Part shown: piece after piece, positions 1-7,906 of the stretch
Position numbering within the stretch: the stretch's first letter is position 1
Layout of the letters: each line of letters opens with the position of its first letter
Assembly (NCBI GenBank): GCA_016716525.1
Contig: JADJWE010000001.1
Location: 1,302,001-1,366,000, forward strand
Source of the DNA: Candidatus Flexicrinis affinis
GTDB lineage: Bacteria; Chloroflexota; Anaerolineae; Aggregatilineales; Phototrophicaceae
Reading direction: 5' to 3'
Length of the DNA: 64,000 bases
Made by a program: the position numbers and the translations under genes
Notes under the pieces: model-generated
Database searches by the model: none
Told to the model about the DNA's origin: nothing
What the model saw: the letters and a program-made list of their open reading frames with translations, nothing else

Positions 1-2
1 TC

Positions 3-497
3 GCCGGGCTGGAGACGGTCCTCAAGACCGATGTGATCGAGGCTGATCGCGTTGTTGTGATGGGCGGCTCGTACGGTGGTTACATGACCGCGTGGACGGT
101 CGCGCACGATCACCGGTTCAAGGCGGCTGTAGCAGAGCGCGGCGTCTACAATCTGCTGAGCTTTACGGGGACGACCGACATCCCGTCGTTCATCCAGAAC
201 GAGTTTGGCGTCGAACTGTGGGAAAACGGCCCGTGGCTGTGGGAGAACTCGCCGCTGGCGCACGCGCACCGAATCAAGACACCGCTGCTGATCATTCACA
301 GCGAGAACGACTTTCGGGTGGCGATTAGCGAAGCCGAGCAGTTGTTCACGGTCGTCCGACGCAGCGGGACGCCGGTGGAATTCGTGCGCTATCCGCGCGA
401 AGGGCATGAGTTGAGCCGAAATGGCGAGCCCAAACACCGTATCGACCGCTTGCAGAGGATCGTCGAGTGGTTCGATCGCTGGATCAGGAAAGAGTGA
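3..497 (+). CDS. S9 family (prolyl oligopeptidase-like) serine peptidase, C-terminal part, cut by window edge
   Basis: The reading frame is open to the left edge, so only the C-terminal catalytic alpha/beta-hydrolase domain is present. The nucleophile elbow GGSYGG has its Ser at bases 69-71. The acid is likely the Asp in HSENDFRV and the base the His in PREGHEL, so the triad looks complete. The order Ser-Asp-His and the sequence around them fit acylaminoacyl-peptidase/dipeptidyl-peptidase members of family S9, which cut short peptides. The GTG at 33 is internal to the domain and is not the real start; the beta-propeller half lies outside the window. Nothing about substrate or secretion can be read here. 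Confidence 0.9.
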   Translation, partial: AGLETVLKTDVIEADRVVVMGGSYGGYMTAWTVAHDHRFKAAVAERGVYNLLSFTGTTDIPSFIQNEFGVELWENGPWLWENSPLAHAHRIKTPLLIIHSENDFRVAISEAEQLFTVVRRSGTPVEFVRYPREGHELSRNGEPKHRIDRLQRIVEWFDRWIRKE

Positions 498-560
498 CCG
501 CGTTGAAGTATCCGACCGAATAGCCTAGAATCGACGGCTCAAGAGCGGAGGACACGATAC

Positions 561-1607
561 ATGCTGAAACGAGTGCTGACGATTGTTGCCCTGATTGGTG
601 TATTGGCGGTAGGCACAACCGTCTACGCTGGCGACACGGTACTGACGAACAACACCGGTACGGCGAGCACAATCTGGTTCATCAGCGGCGAGGCGTCGCT
701 GGTGATCAACGGCTTTGACCTGACGGCGCGCAGCATCCAGACACCCGTCTTGGTTGATCGCATCAGTATCAGTGTGCGGACGCCGCGCCCGGGCGTGCCG
801 GTCGAGGCAGTCATCTACGAAGACGCCGACGGCGGTTCGCCGCGAAACGCGACACTTCTCGCCCGCAAGACAGTCACCATTGACGCGGCAGGTGTGTTCA
901 ACGTCGATTTTGACCCGGCGATTGAGGTCAAGCGCCCGTTCCTGTGGGTGGGTTTTTATCTGCCGGTCGACTTCGAGTTCCGCGCCGATACGCAGGGCAG
1001 TTCGGTGCTGACGTACTGGGGCTGGACGCCGGGTGGTACGTTCGACCTTGCCAACCTTGGGAGTGCCGCCGTATTCGGTCCATCCGACGGCAGCGCGCCG
1101 GTGAACATCACGATGAACGGTGTCGCTCGCATCACTGCAGAGATCGTCACCGACGGCTCGACGCCTACGACCAACCTCGGCACAACCGCCGGTATTCGCC
1201 AGATCGTCGGTGATCCAAACACGAATCTGTCGGTGATGGCGCAGTACCCGGTGTGCTCGAACGTGACGTTTGACAGCGCGGACGTGATCGTGACCTATCA
1301 GGACGCCATCGATCTGTACTGTCGCGAAGTCGGGGAAGGGCTGCTACCCAAGGAACCCACTGGCTACAAACAGCGAGGTCCGTTGTACGACGTCTACGTT
1401 TTTGGCATCGAATCGGGCCTGGTGCCGTACCCGTACCCGGTCACGCACTGCGTTCGCCCGCGTGACAAGCAGGTCGAGGATGCGGTGATCGGTCTGGCGT
1501 ACGGCGCCCCGCGCGAGTGGCGTATTCTGCCGACTGTCCGCTTCGGTGCGGTGGTGTGCGCCGAAATGACGCATGCCGGTTTCGTTTCGCTCTTCACGCC
1601 GCGATAG
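561..1607 (+). CDS. Secreted protein of unknown function
   Basis: 348 residues. The N-terminus is a signal peptide: MLKR, a hydrophobic stretch, then a likely cleavage after VYA near residue 23. GGAGG at 547-551 lies 9 bases before the ATG and fixes the start. The first two thirds are beta-rich with many Thr and Asp, including a PVLVDRISISVRTP segment, suggesting an extracellular beta-sandwich. The last 100 residues contain four Cys (YPVCSNV, LYCREVG, THCVRPR, VVCAEM), which could form disulfides. I recognise no family. It is followed 12 bases later by a membrane-protein gene in the same direction. Confidence 0.8.
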   Translation: MLKRVLTIVALIGVLAVGTTVYAGDTVLTNNTGTASTIWFISGEASLVINGFDLTARSIQTPVLVDRISISVRTPRPGVPVEAVIYEDADGGSPRNATLLARKTVTIDAAGVFNVDFDPAIEVKRPFLWVGFYLPVDFEFRADTQGSSVLTYWGWTPGGTFDLANLGSAAVFGPSDGSAPVNITMNGVARITAEIVTDGSTPTTNLGTTAGIRQIVGDPNTNLSVMAQYPVCSNVTFDSADVIVTYQDAIDLYCREVGEGLLPKEPTGYKQRGPLYDVYVFGIESGLVPYPYPVTHCVRPRDKQVEDAVIGLAYGAPREWRILPTVRFGAVVCAEMTHAGFVSLFTPR

Positions 1608-1619
1608 GCTGAGACGTCG

Positions 1620-2366
1620 ATGCGAATTGAGACGAACGAATCACTCGTAAAGCGCAACAAGGCTTGGTCGGGACGACTGTTCATCGTCACGCTGGTGGTC
1701 ATTATCGCGTCGTTCTTCCTGCTCAACAGCCCGTTCCTGACCGAAGGGATGTCGGAGGACAGCGTGCTGCTGGTGTCGCTGGTGTTGCCGGCCGTCCTGC
1801 TGCCGGTGGCATTTATCGCGACCGTGTTTTCGATCCGCATGACTAACATGTGGGTGCGCCAGCCCCGGCCTGAACGGATGCTCGAAGACAACCTCAAGGG
1901 AATTGGCAAGTCGGCGGTGCTGTACAACTTCTATCACTTTCCGGCGCGGCACGTGCTGATCACACAGGCAGGGGTGATGGCAATGGTCACGCGCTTTCAG
2001 GACGGCAAGTACCGCGCCCATGGTGACAAATGGTCATCGGCGCGAGGGGCGTTCAGCCGCGTCTTGAGCATCATGCGGATGGATGGAATCGGAAGTCCGT
2101 CACTGGACGCGCAGATCGCCGCGCAGCACGTTGACAAACTCCTGTCGGACATCAACCCGGACGTGCCGGTGTATCCAGTCGTCCTGTTCATCGACCCGCG
2201 TGCCGAGTTCGAGGTATTCGAACCAACCGTGGCGGTTCTGCACATCAGCAACAAGCGCAGTCCGAACCTCAAGGAGTGGATCAAAGGGCTCCCGAAGACG
2301 GAGCATACGCTTACACCCGAACAGATTGCTGAGTTCGAGAACAAGACGCTTCGCGGAAAGAAATAG
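1620..2366 (+). CDS. Two-helix membrane protein with a possible NERD-like cytoplasmic domain
   Basis: 248 residues. Two hydrophobic helices lie near residues 19-36 and 48-70, followed by a soluble domain. That domain contains RHVLITQAGVMAMVTRFQDG, which resembles the strand-turn-strand core of NERD (nuclease-related) domains, and later VYPVVLFIDPRAEF. The similarity is weak and judged by eye, and I cannot point to a full nuclease active site. The stop codon is directly followed by the GTG of the next gene, so the two are probably co-translated. The role is unknown. Confidence 0.75.
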   Translation: MRIETNESLVKRNKAWSGRLFIVTLVVIIASFFLLNSPFLTEGMSEDSVLLVSLVLPAVLLPVAFIATVFSIRMTNMWVRQPRPERMLEDNLKGIGKSAVLYNFYHFPARHVLITQAGVMAMVTRFQDGKYRAHGDKWSSARGAFSRVLSIMRMDGIGSPSLDAQIAAQHVDKLLSDINPDVPVYPVVLFIDPRAEFEVFEPTVAVLHISNKRSPNLKEWIKGLPKTEHTLTPEQIAEFENKTLRGKK

Positions 2367-3233
2367 GTGCGCGTGGCCGGGATTTCCGACGTGGCAAGGC
2401 AGCGAGCACACGCGACAGCGGCAGAGACTGCGCCGACGCCCGATCTGCGCATCGTTCCCGTGGCGGCCCTTCGCCCGCACGAAGATCACGACAGCCAGCG
2501 AGCGCTTCCACTGCTGGAACGACTGCGATCGGCTGAGGTCTTCACCAATCCGGTGATTGCCGCGCCGATTGATGGGTCGTCGGATCTGGTCGTGTTGGAC
2601 GGCTCGAACCGTGTGTATTGCTTCACCGAGTTGGGTTTGCCGCACATCCTGGTGCAAGTTGTCGAGTACGACACGCCCTGGCTTGAGCTCGGTGTATGGA
2701 ATCACGTCGTATCTGATCTGTCATGTGACGGGCTCCTGCTGCTCGTGGGCGGCCTTGAAGGCGTGGCCGTTGGCTCAGACGCGGCAGAGCGACCGCTTGC
2801 AACGCTCGTGAAGACGGACGGGGCACGCCACGTCCTCGTCGCCGCTACGTCGAGCATACGGGACCGGCGGGCGCTCTTGCGCGAGGTCGTTCACCTGTAC
2901 CAGCAGCGCGGCACGCTGAATCGAACGGCACACAGCGATCCAGTCCAGGCATTCACGGACTTTCCAGATGCGGCGTTTGCCGTGCTGTTTCCCCTGTTTT
3001 CCCCGGCGGAGATCATCGAAGCTGCAGTAACAGGTGCGTACTTGCCGCCGGGTATCAGCCGGCACATCGTACACGGGCGGGCTGTGAAATTGGATTATCC
3101 GTTGTCGGCACTGCGGGATCCTGACCAATCGCTGGACGCGAAGAATGCGGCGCTTCAAGGCTGGATGCATCGCAAGTTTGCGAATCGTGGGGTGCGCTAT
3201 TATGCTGAGTCTACATATCACTTCGATGAGTAG
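2367..3233 (+). CDS. ParB/SbnI-SerK-fold protein, possible free L-serine kinase
   Basis: 288 residues from a GTG that touches the previous stop. Residues 27-115 look like the ParB/sulfiredoxin fold as used by SbnI and SerK. The HE pair is at 38-39, followed by NP at 61-62, LDGSNR at 77-82 (DGxHR in the family) and WNH at 111-113 (W.H in SbnI). SbnI/SerK phosphorylate free L-serine to O-phosphoserine; the first Glu and the DG motif are the functional residues there and both are kept, while the His of DGxHR is Asn. DNA-binding ParB parts are absent. An ACT-domain gene follows after 6 bases, which fits amino-acid sensing. Kinase activity is inference; a plain ParB-like binding role is the alternative. 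Confidence 0.7.
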   Translation: MRVAGISDVARQRAHATAAETAPTPDLRIVPVAALRPHEDHDSQRALPLLERLRSAEVFTNPVIAAPIDGSSDLVVLDGSNRVYCFTELGLPHILVQVVEYDTPWLELGVWNHVVSDLSCDGLLLLVGGLEGVAVGSDAAERPLATLVKTDGARHVLVAATSSIRDRRALLREVVHLYQQRGTLNRTAHSDPVQAFTDFPDAAFAVLFPLFSPAEIIEAAVTGAYLPPGISRHIVHGRAVKLDYPLSALRDPDQSLDAKNAALQGWMHRKFANRGVRYYAESTYHFDE

Positions 3234-3239
3234 GACGCC

Positions 3240-3674
3240 ATGATCAGGACCACACGAGAGGCGCTTCAACAAACAATACTAGCCGGAGATGATGAGTCAT
3301 ACCGGCTGATCCGCTTTCCGGCAGGCGCGGTGACGGTGGCGGCCGGCATCGTGGCTGAGGTTGGATCGCCGTTCTGTGCCATGATTGTCGATCGGTATGA
3401 AGTGACGTTGATTGTGCCGGAAGAAGCTGTCGAGGAATTCGCCGGCCGTCTGCACGGCGCCACGATGGAGTCTGCACGCTACCGCCTGATTACCTTTGAT
3501 GTTGTGCTGCCGCCGGATCTCGTCGGCTTTATGGCCGCCGTCAGTGCAGCCGTCGCGCGCGCAGGTGTGAGCATTCTGCCGTTCGGCGCGTACAGCCGCG
3601 ACCATCTCCTGGTGCGCGCATCGCAATATGACGACGCCATCGCTGCGCTGAAGTCGTTGATCGAGAACGCCTAA
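3240..3674 (+). CDS. ACT domain protein (amino-acid sensor type)
   Basis: 144 residues. The pattern of a first half with RYEVTLIVPEE and a second half with AGVSILPFGAYSRDHLLVR, then a C-terminal helix, matches the stand-alone double-ACT proteins (ACT_7 type) whose second half usually reads AGIS(I/V)..ST..TDYLLV. Such proteins bind amino acids and regulate partner enzymes. It sits between the SbnI/SerK-like gene and a small beta-rich gene with 6 and 0 base gaps, so an allosteric link to the serine-kinase-like protein is plausible. No DNA-binding or catalytic domain is attached. Confidence 0.8.
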   Translation: MIRTTREALQQTILAGDDESYRLIRFPAGAVTVAAGIVAEVGSPFCAMIVDRYEVTLIVPEEAVEEFAGRLHGATMESARYRLITFDVVLPPDLVGFMAAVSAAVARAGVSILPFGAYSRDHLLVRASQYDDAIAALKSLIENA

Positions 3675-4055
3675 ATGGTTGAAATCCCGCTGTTTGATCA
3701 GGGCGGCACACCGCAGCCCCGCGACCGAGTGAAGATCGAGTCAGTTCAGGCAGTGCCGTACCCCGATCGGTTCCGGGTCTGGGTTGAAATTAAGGTGACG
3801 CCGTTTCTTGAGCGGCCGAACCTACTCCTCACGCTGCACGACGACCACGACAACTTGATTGCCGAGCTAGACGTCATCGAGACGATGCACGCGAACATGG
3901 AGTTCACTATGCATCTGCGCGGAATAGACGAGCCTGCCGGTGCTTACGCGCTAACCGTCGAGCTTTTCTATGAAACGCGCAATCCTGTTCACGACTCGCA
4001 GGTCGTCGGGTTTCTCATCCCCGAAATCGATGGTGACAGCGGGGATACGCGGTGA
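3675..4055 (+). CDS. Small beta-rich protein of unknown function
   Basis: 126 residues starting on the ATG that directly follows the previous stop. Alternating hydrophobic strands (RFRVWVEIKV, NLLLTLHDD, NLIAELDVIE, AYALTVELFYET) suggest an immunoglobulin-like or C2-like beta-sandwich. There is no signal peptide, membrane helix or conserved catalytic motif. The stop overlaps the GTG of the JAMM protease by 4 bases, so expression is coupled to it. I do not recognise the family. Confidence 0.7.
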   Translation: MVEIPLFDQGGTPQPRDRVKIESVQAVPYPDRFRVWVEIKVTPFLERPNLLLTLHDDHDNLIAELDVIETMHANMEFTMHLRGIDEPAGAYALTVELFYETRNPVHDSQVVGFLIPEIDGDSGDTR

Positions 4056-4585
4056 TTTGGTTGACGCCCGATGTCGCGCGGGGCATCGTCGCGCAGGCGA
4101 GGGACAACGCTCCGAACGAAGCGTGTGGGGTGCTGCTCGGCCGTGCGGGACATGCGCCCCGCCGCGTGCCTCTGACGAACATCGATCCTAGCCCACAGAC
4201 CGGATATGCTGCCGATCCCAGCGAACTTGCGACTGCCTTGATGCGCGCGGTCGCAGACGGCGAGCAGCTGCAGGCGATTTATCATTCGCACCCGAATGGT
4301 CCGGCGATTCCTTCACGCCGCGACATCGCAGATTGGGGCTATCCTGATAGCGTGATGTTGATCGCCGGGCGAGACCGCGACAGCTACGCTCTGGCCGCGT
4401 GGAAGGTCGCATACGGTCGAGTCGAGCGCGTCGAACTGCACGTCGGCGATATCCGCCCGGTGGAAAGCGACCGCCCTGCCTATTCATTTGTTCAGCGGGC
4501 GGTGCTTGTTATGGCTGCCGTGATTGCTGCGGCGGTGGTCGTCGCAACTGCGGTGACGCTGCTGCCGCCGCCTGTCGTACCGTAG
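4052..4585 (+). CDS. JAMM/MPN (Mov34) metalloprotease with C-terminal membrane anchor
   Basis: 177 residues, GTG start overlapping the previous stop. The zinc-protease signature is complete: Glu23 in NEACGVLLG, then HSHPNGPAIPSRRD with His78, His80, Ser88 and Asp91. Bacterial JAMM proteins cleave isopeptide or C-terminal bonds of ubiquitin-like or sulfur-carrier proteins. Unlike most small bacterial members it carries a hydrophobic helix near residues 149-172, so the catalytic domain is probably tethered on the cytoplasmic face. No ubiquitin-like, E1 or cysteine-synthase gene adjoins it; the only MoaD-like gene in the window is 29 kb away. Confidence 0.9.
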   Translation: MIWLTPDVARGIVAQARDNAPNEACGVLLGRAGHAPRRVPLTNIDPSPQTGYAADPSELATALMRAVADGEQLQAIYHSHPNGPAIPSRRDIADWGYPDSVMLIAGRDRDSYALAAWKVAYGRVERVELHVGDIRPVESDRPAYSFVQRAVLVMAAVIAAAVVVATAVTLLPPPVVP

Positions 4586-4596
4586 GGGGAACACAA

Positions 4597-5424
4597 ATGG
4601 ATGCTGTGAGCGTGCTGCTCGTAATTGTCATCGGCCTGGTTGCTGGCGCTGTTGTCAATGCGTTGAGCGACGATCTGCCGAGGCGTATTCGCCCGCAGCT
4701 TCCACATTATCCGGACGGTGAGCCGAGGCCCGTGACCGCGTGGCTGGGTGTCACGGCGTTCCTAACCGGACAGCGTCGTTCGTCAGGGGGCTCGGCGCTG
4801 TCGTGGCGACATCCAGTCACGGAGATCGCGCTTGTGCTCCTCATGCTGCTGACTGTCTCGGCCGCGCGGCAGCGGGCGGACTATTCCGATCTTCAGCTCG
4901 TTTTCTGGCTCTTTCATGTGACAGCGCTAGTGTTAGTCACGGTCATCGACATCGAACACAAGCTGATCCTGTTTGCCGTGATTAACCCGTTCGTCGTCGT
5001 GGCGATTCTCGATGCGCTCCTTACGCAGAACAATGCTCCGCCAGCGATCGTCGAATCGCTGATCGGCGGACTCGTCGGCTACGGTGTCTTCTTCCTGCTG
5101 TATCAAGGCGGATTTCTGTTTACGCGCATCATGAGCAAACGGCGCGGCCGCGAAATCAAGGAGGTCGCGTTCGGCTATGGCGACGTGATGTTGGCTAGTG
5201 TTGTCGGCCTGTTGATCGGATGGCGGCTTTTCCTGTTCAGCATGTACATCACGATTATCCTCGGAGCGCTGGGAGCGCTGTTGTTCATCGTGTCGCGGCG
5301 GCTCTTGGGAACGCGCTACAGTGCGTTCACGGCGCTGCCGTACGGGCCGTACATCGTTGCCGGCGCTCTCGTCATGATATTGTTCCCGACGCAGGTCGGC
5401 GGGCTGCTACTGGGCGGCTTCTAG
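4597..5424 (+). CDS. Prepilin peptidase, family A24 (type IV pilin-like signal peptidase)
   Basis: 275 residues with about seven to eight hydrophobic helices. The two catalytic aspartates of family A24 are visible: Asp118 in TVIDIEHK and Asp196 in GYGD. The enzyme removes pilin leader peptides at the inner face of the membrane. The N-terminal loop that normally carries two CxxC pairs and the methylation site has no Cys at all, so it may be a peptidase without the methyltransferase part. The ATG at 4597 follows GGGGGA; an upstream in-frame extension overlaps the JAMM gene and is unlikely. The 3' end overlaps mnmA by 18 bases on the opposite strand. No pilin or assembly ATPase gene is nearby. 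Confidence 0.9.
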   Translation: MDAVSVLLVIVIGLVAGAVVNALSDDLPRRIRPQLPHYPDGEPRPVTAWLGVTAFLTGQRRSSGGSALSWRHPVTEIALVLLMLLTVSAARQRADYSDLQLVFWLFHVTALVLVTVIDIEHKLILFAVINPFVVVAILDALLTQNNAPPAIVESLIGGLVGYGVFFLLYQGGFLFTRIMSKRRGREIKEVAFGYGDVMLASVVGLLIGWRLFLFSMYITIILGALGALLFIVSRRLLGTRYSAFTALPYGPYIVAGALVMILFPTQVGGLLLGGF

Positions 5425-6525
5425 CTCTAGCTCGGGATGGCGCTCGATGATCCCAACGCCAAGAACTCGCGGTCCATCGTAGATCACCGCGCCCTGACCG
5501 GGCGTGATGTCGCGCACCGGAGCGTCAAACACGACGCTAAATCGATCCGTGCCAAGCGGTGTGACGATCGCTGATGCGGGGCGCGCCTTGTACCGAATTT
5601 TGACCTGAGCGCGAAACGGCTCGTTTGATGGAGGACGTCCGGCGATCCAACTCACGCGGCTGGCGGTTAGCGTGTCGTGCCCGAGCTGCTCGCGCGGGCC
5701 GATCACGACGGCGTTGCGATACGGATTGACTGCGATCACATACATGGGCTCTGATGCATACACATGCAGGCCCTTGCGCTGGCCGATGGTGTAGTTGGCG
5801 ACGCCGCTGTGTTCGCCGACGATGGTGCCGTCACGTAGTACGATTGGCCCGGGCTGCATCAGTTCGGGCGCGTTTTCCTTCAGAAACCGGCGGTAGTCGC
5901 CATCGCCAAGGAAGCACAGATCCTGACTGTCGTTTTTGCTGGCCGTCGGTAGACCGAAGCGCGCGGCAAGCTCGCGGATTTGCGGCTTGGTGTAGTCGCC
6001 GCACGGGAACAGGACATGCGCGAGCTGCTCCTGCGACAGCACGCTCAGCACATAGCTCTGATCCTTCGCTTCATCCACGGCTTGTTCGAGAGCGTAGCCG
6101 TCCCCCGACTGCACGACCCGCGCGTAGTGGCCGGTGGCGAGGAAGTCGGCGTCGAGCGCCATGGCGTGCGAATACAGCCAGTCGAAACGGATGCTGCGAT
6201 TGCACTCGATACACGGATTGGGCGTGACGCCGGCACGGTGCTGTTCGATGAAGAAATCGACAATCGACGCCTTGAACACGTCACGGGTGTCGAGAACGTA
6301 GAACGGGATGCGGAGTTGGTCAGCGATCCGGCGTGCGTCGTCCAGTTGGCCGGGAGTGCAGCAGCGATTGTGGGTAGAGCACGCTTCGTCCATAGACGGC
6401 TCGGCCCACAGACGCATCATCATTCCGACGACATCGTAACCCTGCTCGACCAGCAGCGCCGCTGCGACTGAACTGTCGACTCCGCCGCTCATGGCGACGA
6501 CAACACGCTTGGGATTAGTACTCAT
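5407..6525 (-). CDS. mnmA: tRNA-specific 2-thiouridylase MnmA
   Basis: 372 residues, the usual length. It forms 2-thiouridine at wobble position 34 of tRNAs for Lys, Glu and Gln. The N-terminal PP-loop SGGVDSS activates the uridine with ATP. The two catalytic Cys are in NPCIECNR (about residue 105) and SQDLCFLG (about residue 204), and NDSQDLCF and the C-terminal beta-barrel follow in normal order. iscS lies 45 bases upstream on the same strand, giving sulfur donor and acceptor in one transcript. The 18-base overlap with the convergent prepilin peptidase gene is at its 3' end. Confidence 0.97.
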   Translation of the reverse strand: MSTNPKRVVVAMSGGVDSSVAAALLVEQGYDVVGMMMRLWAEPSMDEACSTHNRCCTPGQLDDARRIADQLRIPFYVLDTRDVFKASIVDFFIEQHRAGVTPNPCIECNRSIRFDWLYSHAMALDADFLATGHYARVVQSGDGYALEQAVDEAKDQSYVLSVLSQEQLAHVLFPCGDYTKPQIRELAARFGLPTASKNDSQDLCFLGDGDYRRFLKENAPELMQPGPIVLRDGTIVGEHSGVANYTIGQRKGLHVYASEPMYVIAVNPYRNAVVIGPREQLGHDTLTASRVSWIAGRPPSNEPFRAQVKIRYKARPASAIVTPLGTDRFSVVFDAPVRDITPGQGAVIYDGPRVLGVGIIERHPELELEAAQ

Positions 6526-6570
6526 ATTCCTCAGTGCAATACAACTTGCGCGGCGCGATGCCGCGCGACC

Positions 6571-7761
6571 TTACGATACTCGGGCCGAGCGCAGGTGCGA
6601 GGGAAGACTGCGCAAGCGGCTCACGCTCTCTTTGACCGCGCCGACCGCGTACTCGACATCGTCGAGCGTGGTGTGGACGCCGACCGATAAACGCAGGCTC
6701 CCGATCGCCTCATCTTCACTAAGGCCCAACGCCAGCAGCACGGATGATGGCTCGGGACTGCCGGTTTTGCACGCGCTGCCGCCGCTGGCCGCGACGCCGC
6801 GCATGTCGAGGTGCATTAGAAGCTGCGAACTGTCGACGCCCGGAAACACGAAGCTCGCGTGCGAGGGCAGGCGATGTTCGTGTTCGCCCGTGAGGATGGA
6901 GTCAGGCACCTCGGCGAGTACACGATCGATGATCGCATCGCGACATCGGCGCAGGTGTTCGACACGATCGGCGTGTTCTTCATACGCGATGCGAAGCGCC
7001 TCAGCCATGCCGACGATGAAGGGCGTGTTGTGGGTGCCGGCGCGCAATCCGCGTTCGTGGCTTCCACCAGACTGCGCCGGCGAAAGCTCGACACCCTCAC
7101 GGACATACAGCGCTCCGACGCCTTTGGGACCGTAGAACTTGTGCGCGCTCAAAGACATCATGTCTACACCAAGCACGTTGACGTCGAGCGAAAGCTGACC
7201 TGCGGCCTGCACGGCGTCGGTATGAAACACGACCCCGCGATCGCGCGCTGCCTCTGCAAGCTGCGGGATGGGAGCAATCGTACCGATCTCGTTATTGGCG
7301 TAGATGACGCTGGCGACTGTGGTTTCGGCAGTCAGTGTCGAAACAAAGTCCTCGACGTCCACTTGCCCTGTCCGGCTGACCGGGATCAGCTTCATGCCGA
7401 AGCCCTGCATCGCGGCAAGCTGCTTCACGGTCGCGGTAACCGCGCTGTGCTCGACGGGCGTCGTAACGAGGTGTGTTCCCTTGCCCTGAGCGCGCGCTGT
7501 CCATGCAGCACCGCGAATCGCGAGGTTGTCGCTCTCTGACCCGCCGCTGGTGAACACGATCTCCGACGACTTACAGCGGAGAACGCTGGAAACCTTCTCG
7601 CGGGCACGCTCGATCGCGGCCTCGGCCTTGCGGCCGTAGCTGTGCGACGATGACGAGTTGCCATACACCTCGCTGAAGTAAGGTGCCATCGCCTCTAGGA
7701 CGCGCGGATCGACCGGTGTCGACGCCGAGTGATCAAGGTAGACGTCACGGCGTGCGGCCAT
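6571..7761 (-). CDS. iscS: Cysteine desulfurase (IscS/NifS family)
   Basis: 396 residues. This PLP enzyme takes sulfur from cysteine as a persulfide. Lys208 in SLSAHKFYGPKG holds the cofactor, the PLP-contact segment TSGGSESDN is at 71-79, and the persulfide Cys331 lies in SGGSACKTGSPEPS. The start at 7761 (MAARRDVYLDHS) is chosen because GAGGG sits 8-12 bases upstream; the frame extends 38 codons further without homology. mnmA is directly downstream, so the likely main client is tRNA thiolation, though it may also feed Fe-S assembly. No iscU or other Isc/Suf gene is adjacent. Confidence 0.95.
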   Translation of the reverse strand: MAARRDVYLDHSASTPVDPRVLEAMAPYFSEVYGNSSSSHSYGRKAEAAIERAREKVSSVLRCKSSEIVFTSGGSESDNLAIRGAAWTARAQGKGTHLVTTPVEHSAVTATVKQLAAMQGFGMKLIPVSRTGQVDVEDFVSTLTAETTVASVIYANNEIGTIAPIPQLAEAARDRGVVFHTDAVQAAGQLSLDVNVLGVDMMSLSAHKFYGPKGVGALYVREGVELSPAQSGGSHERGLRAGTHNTPFIVGMAEALRIAYEEHADRVEHLRRCRDAIIDRVLAEVPDSILTGEHEHRLPSHASFVFPGVDSSQLLMHLDMRGVAASGGSACKTGSPEPSSVLLALGLSEDEAIGSLRLSVGVHTTLDDVEYAVGAVKESVSRLRSLPSHLRSARVS

Positions 7762-7906
7762 TTTGTAACCCTCATTTCCCTCTGGCTGTTCGCATTGTAC
7801 CCCTGAACCAATTCGAATGTCAGGATAGTTTGTCCAATAGCGTATGATGCGCCGGAGGTGTATAGTCCTGATCATTGCGTTTCGGTTTATTGAGGAGCGA
7901 GTGTAT

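Noticed and set aside
4052..4585. A JAMM plus MoaD-like deconjugation system
   Set aside because: The two genes are 29 kb apart with different neighbours and no E1 gene; there is no evidence that they work together.
4399..4596. An N-terminal extension of the prepilin peptidase
   Set aside because: It overlaps the JAMM gene in a second frame and is basic and Cys-rich without homology; the ATG at 4597 starts a proper membrane helix.
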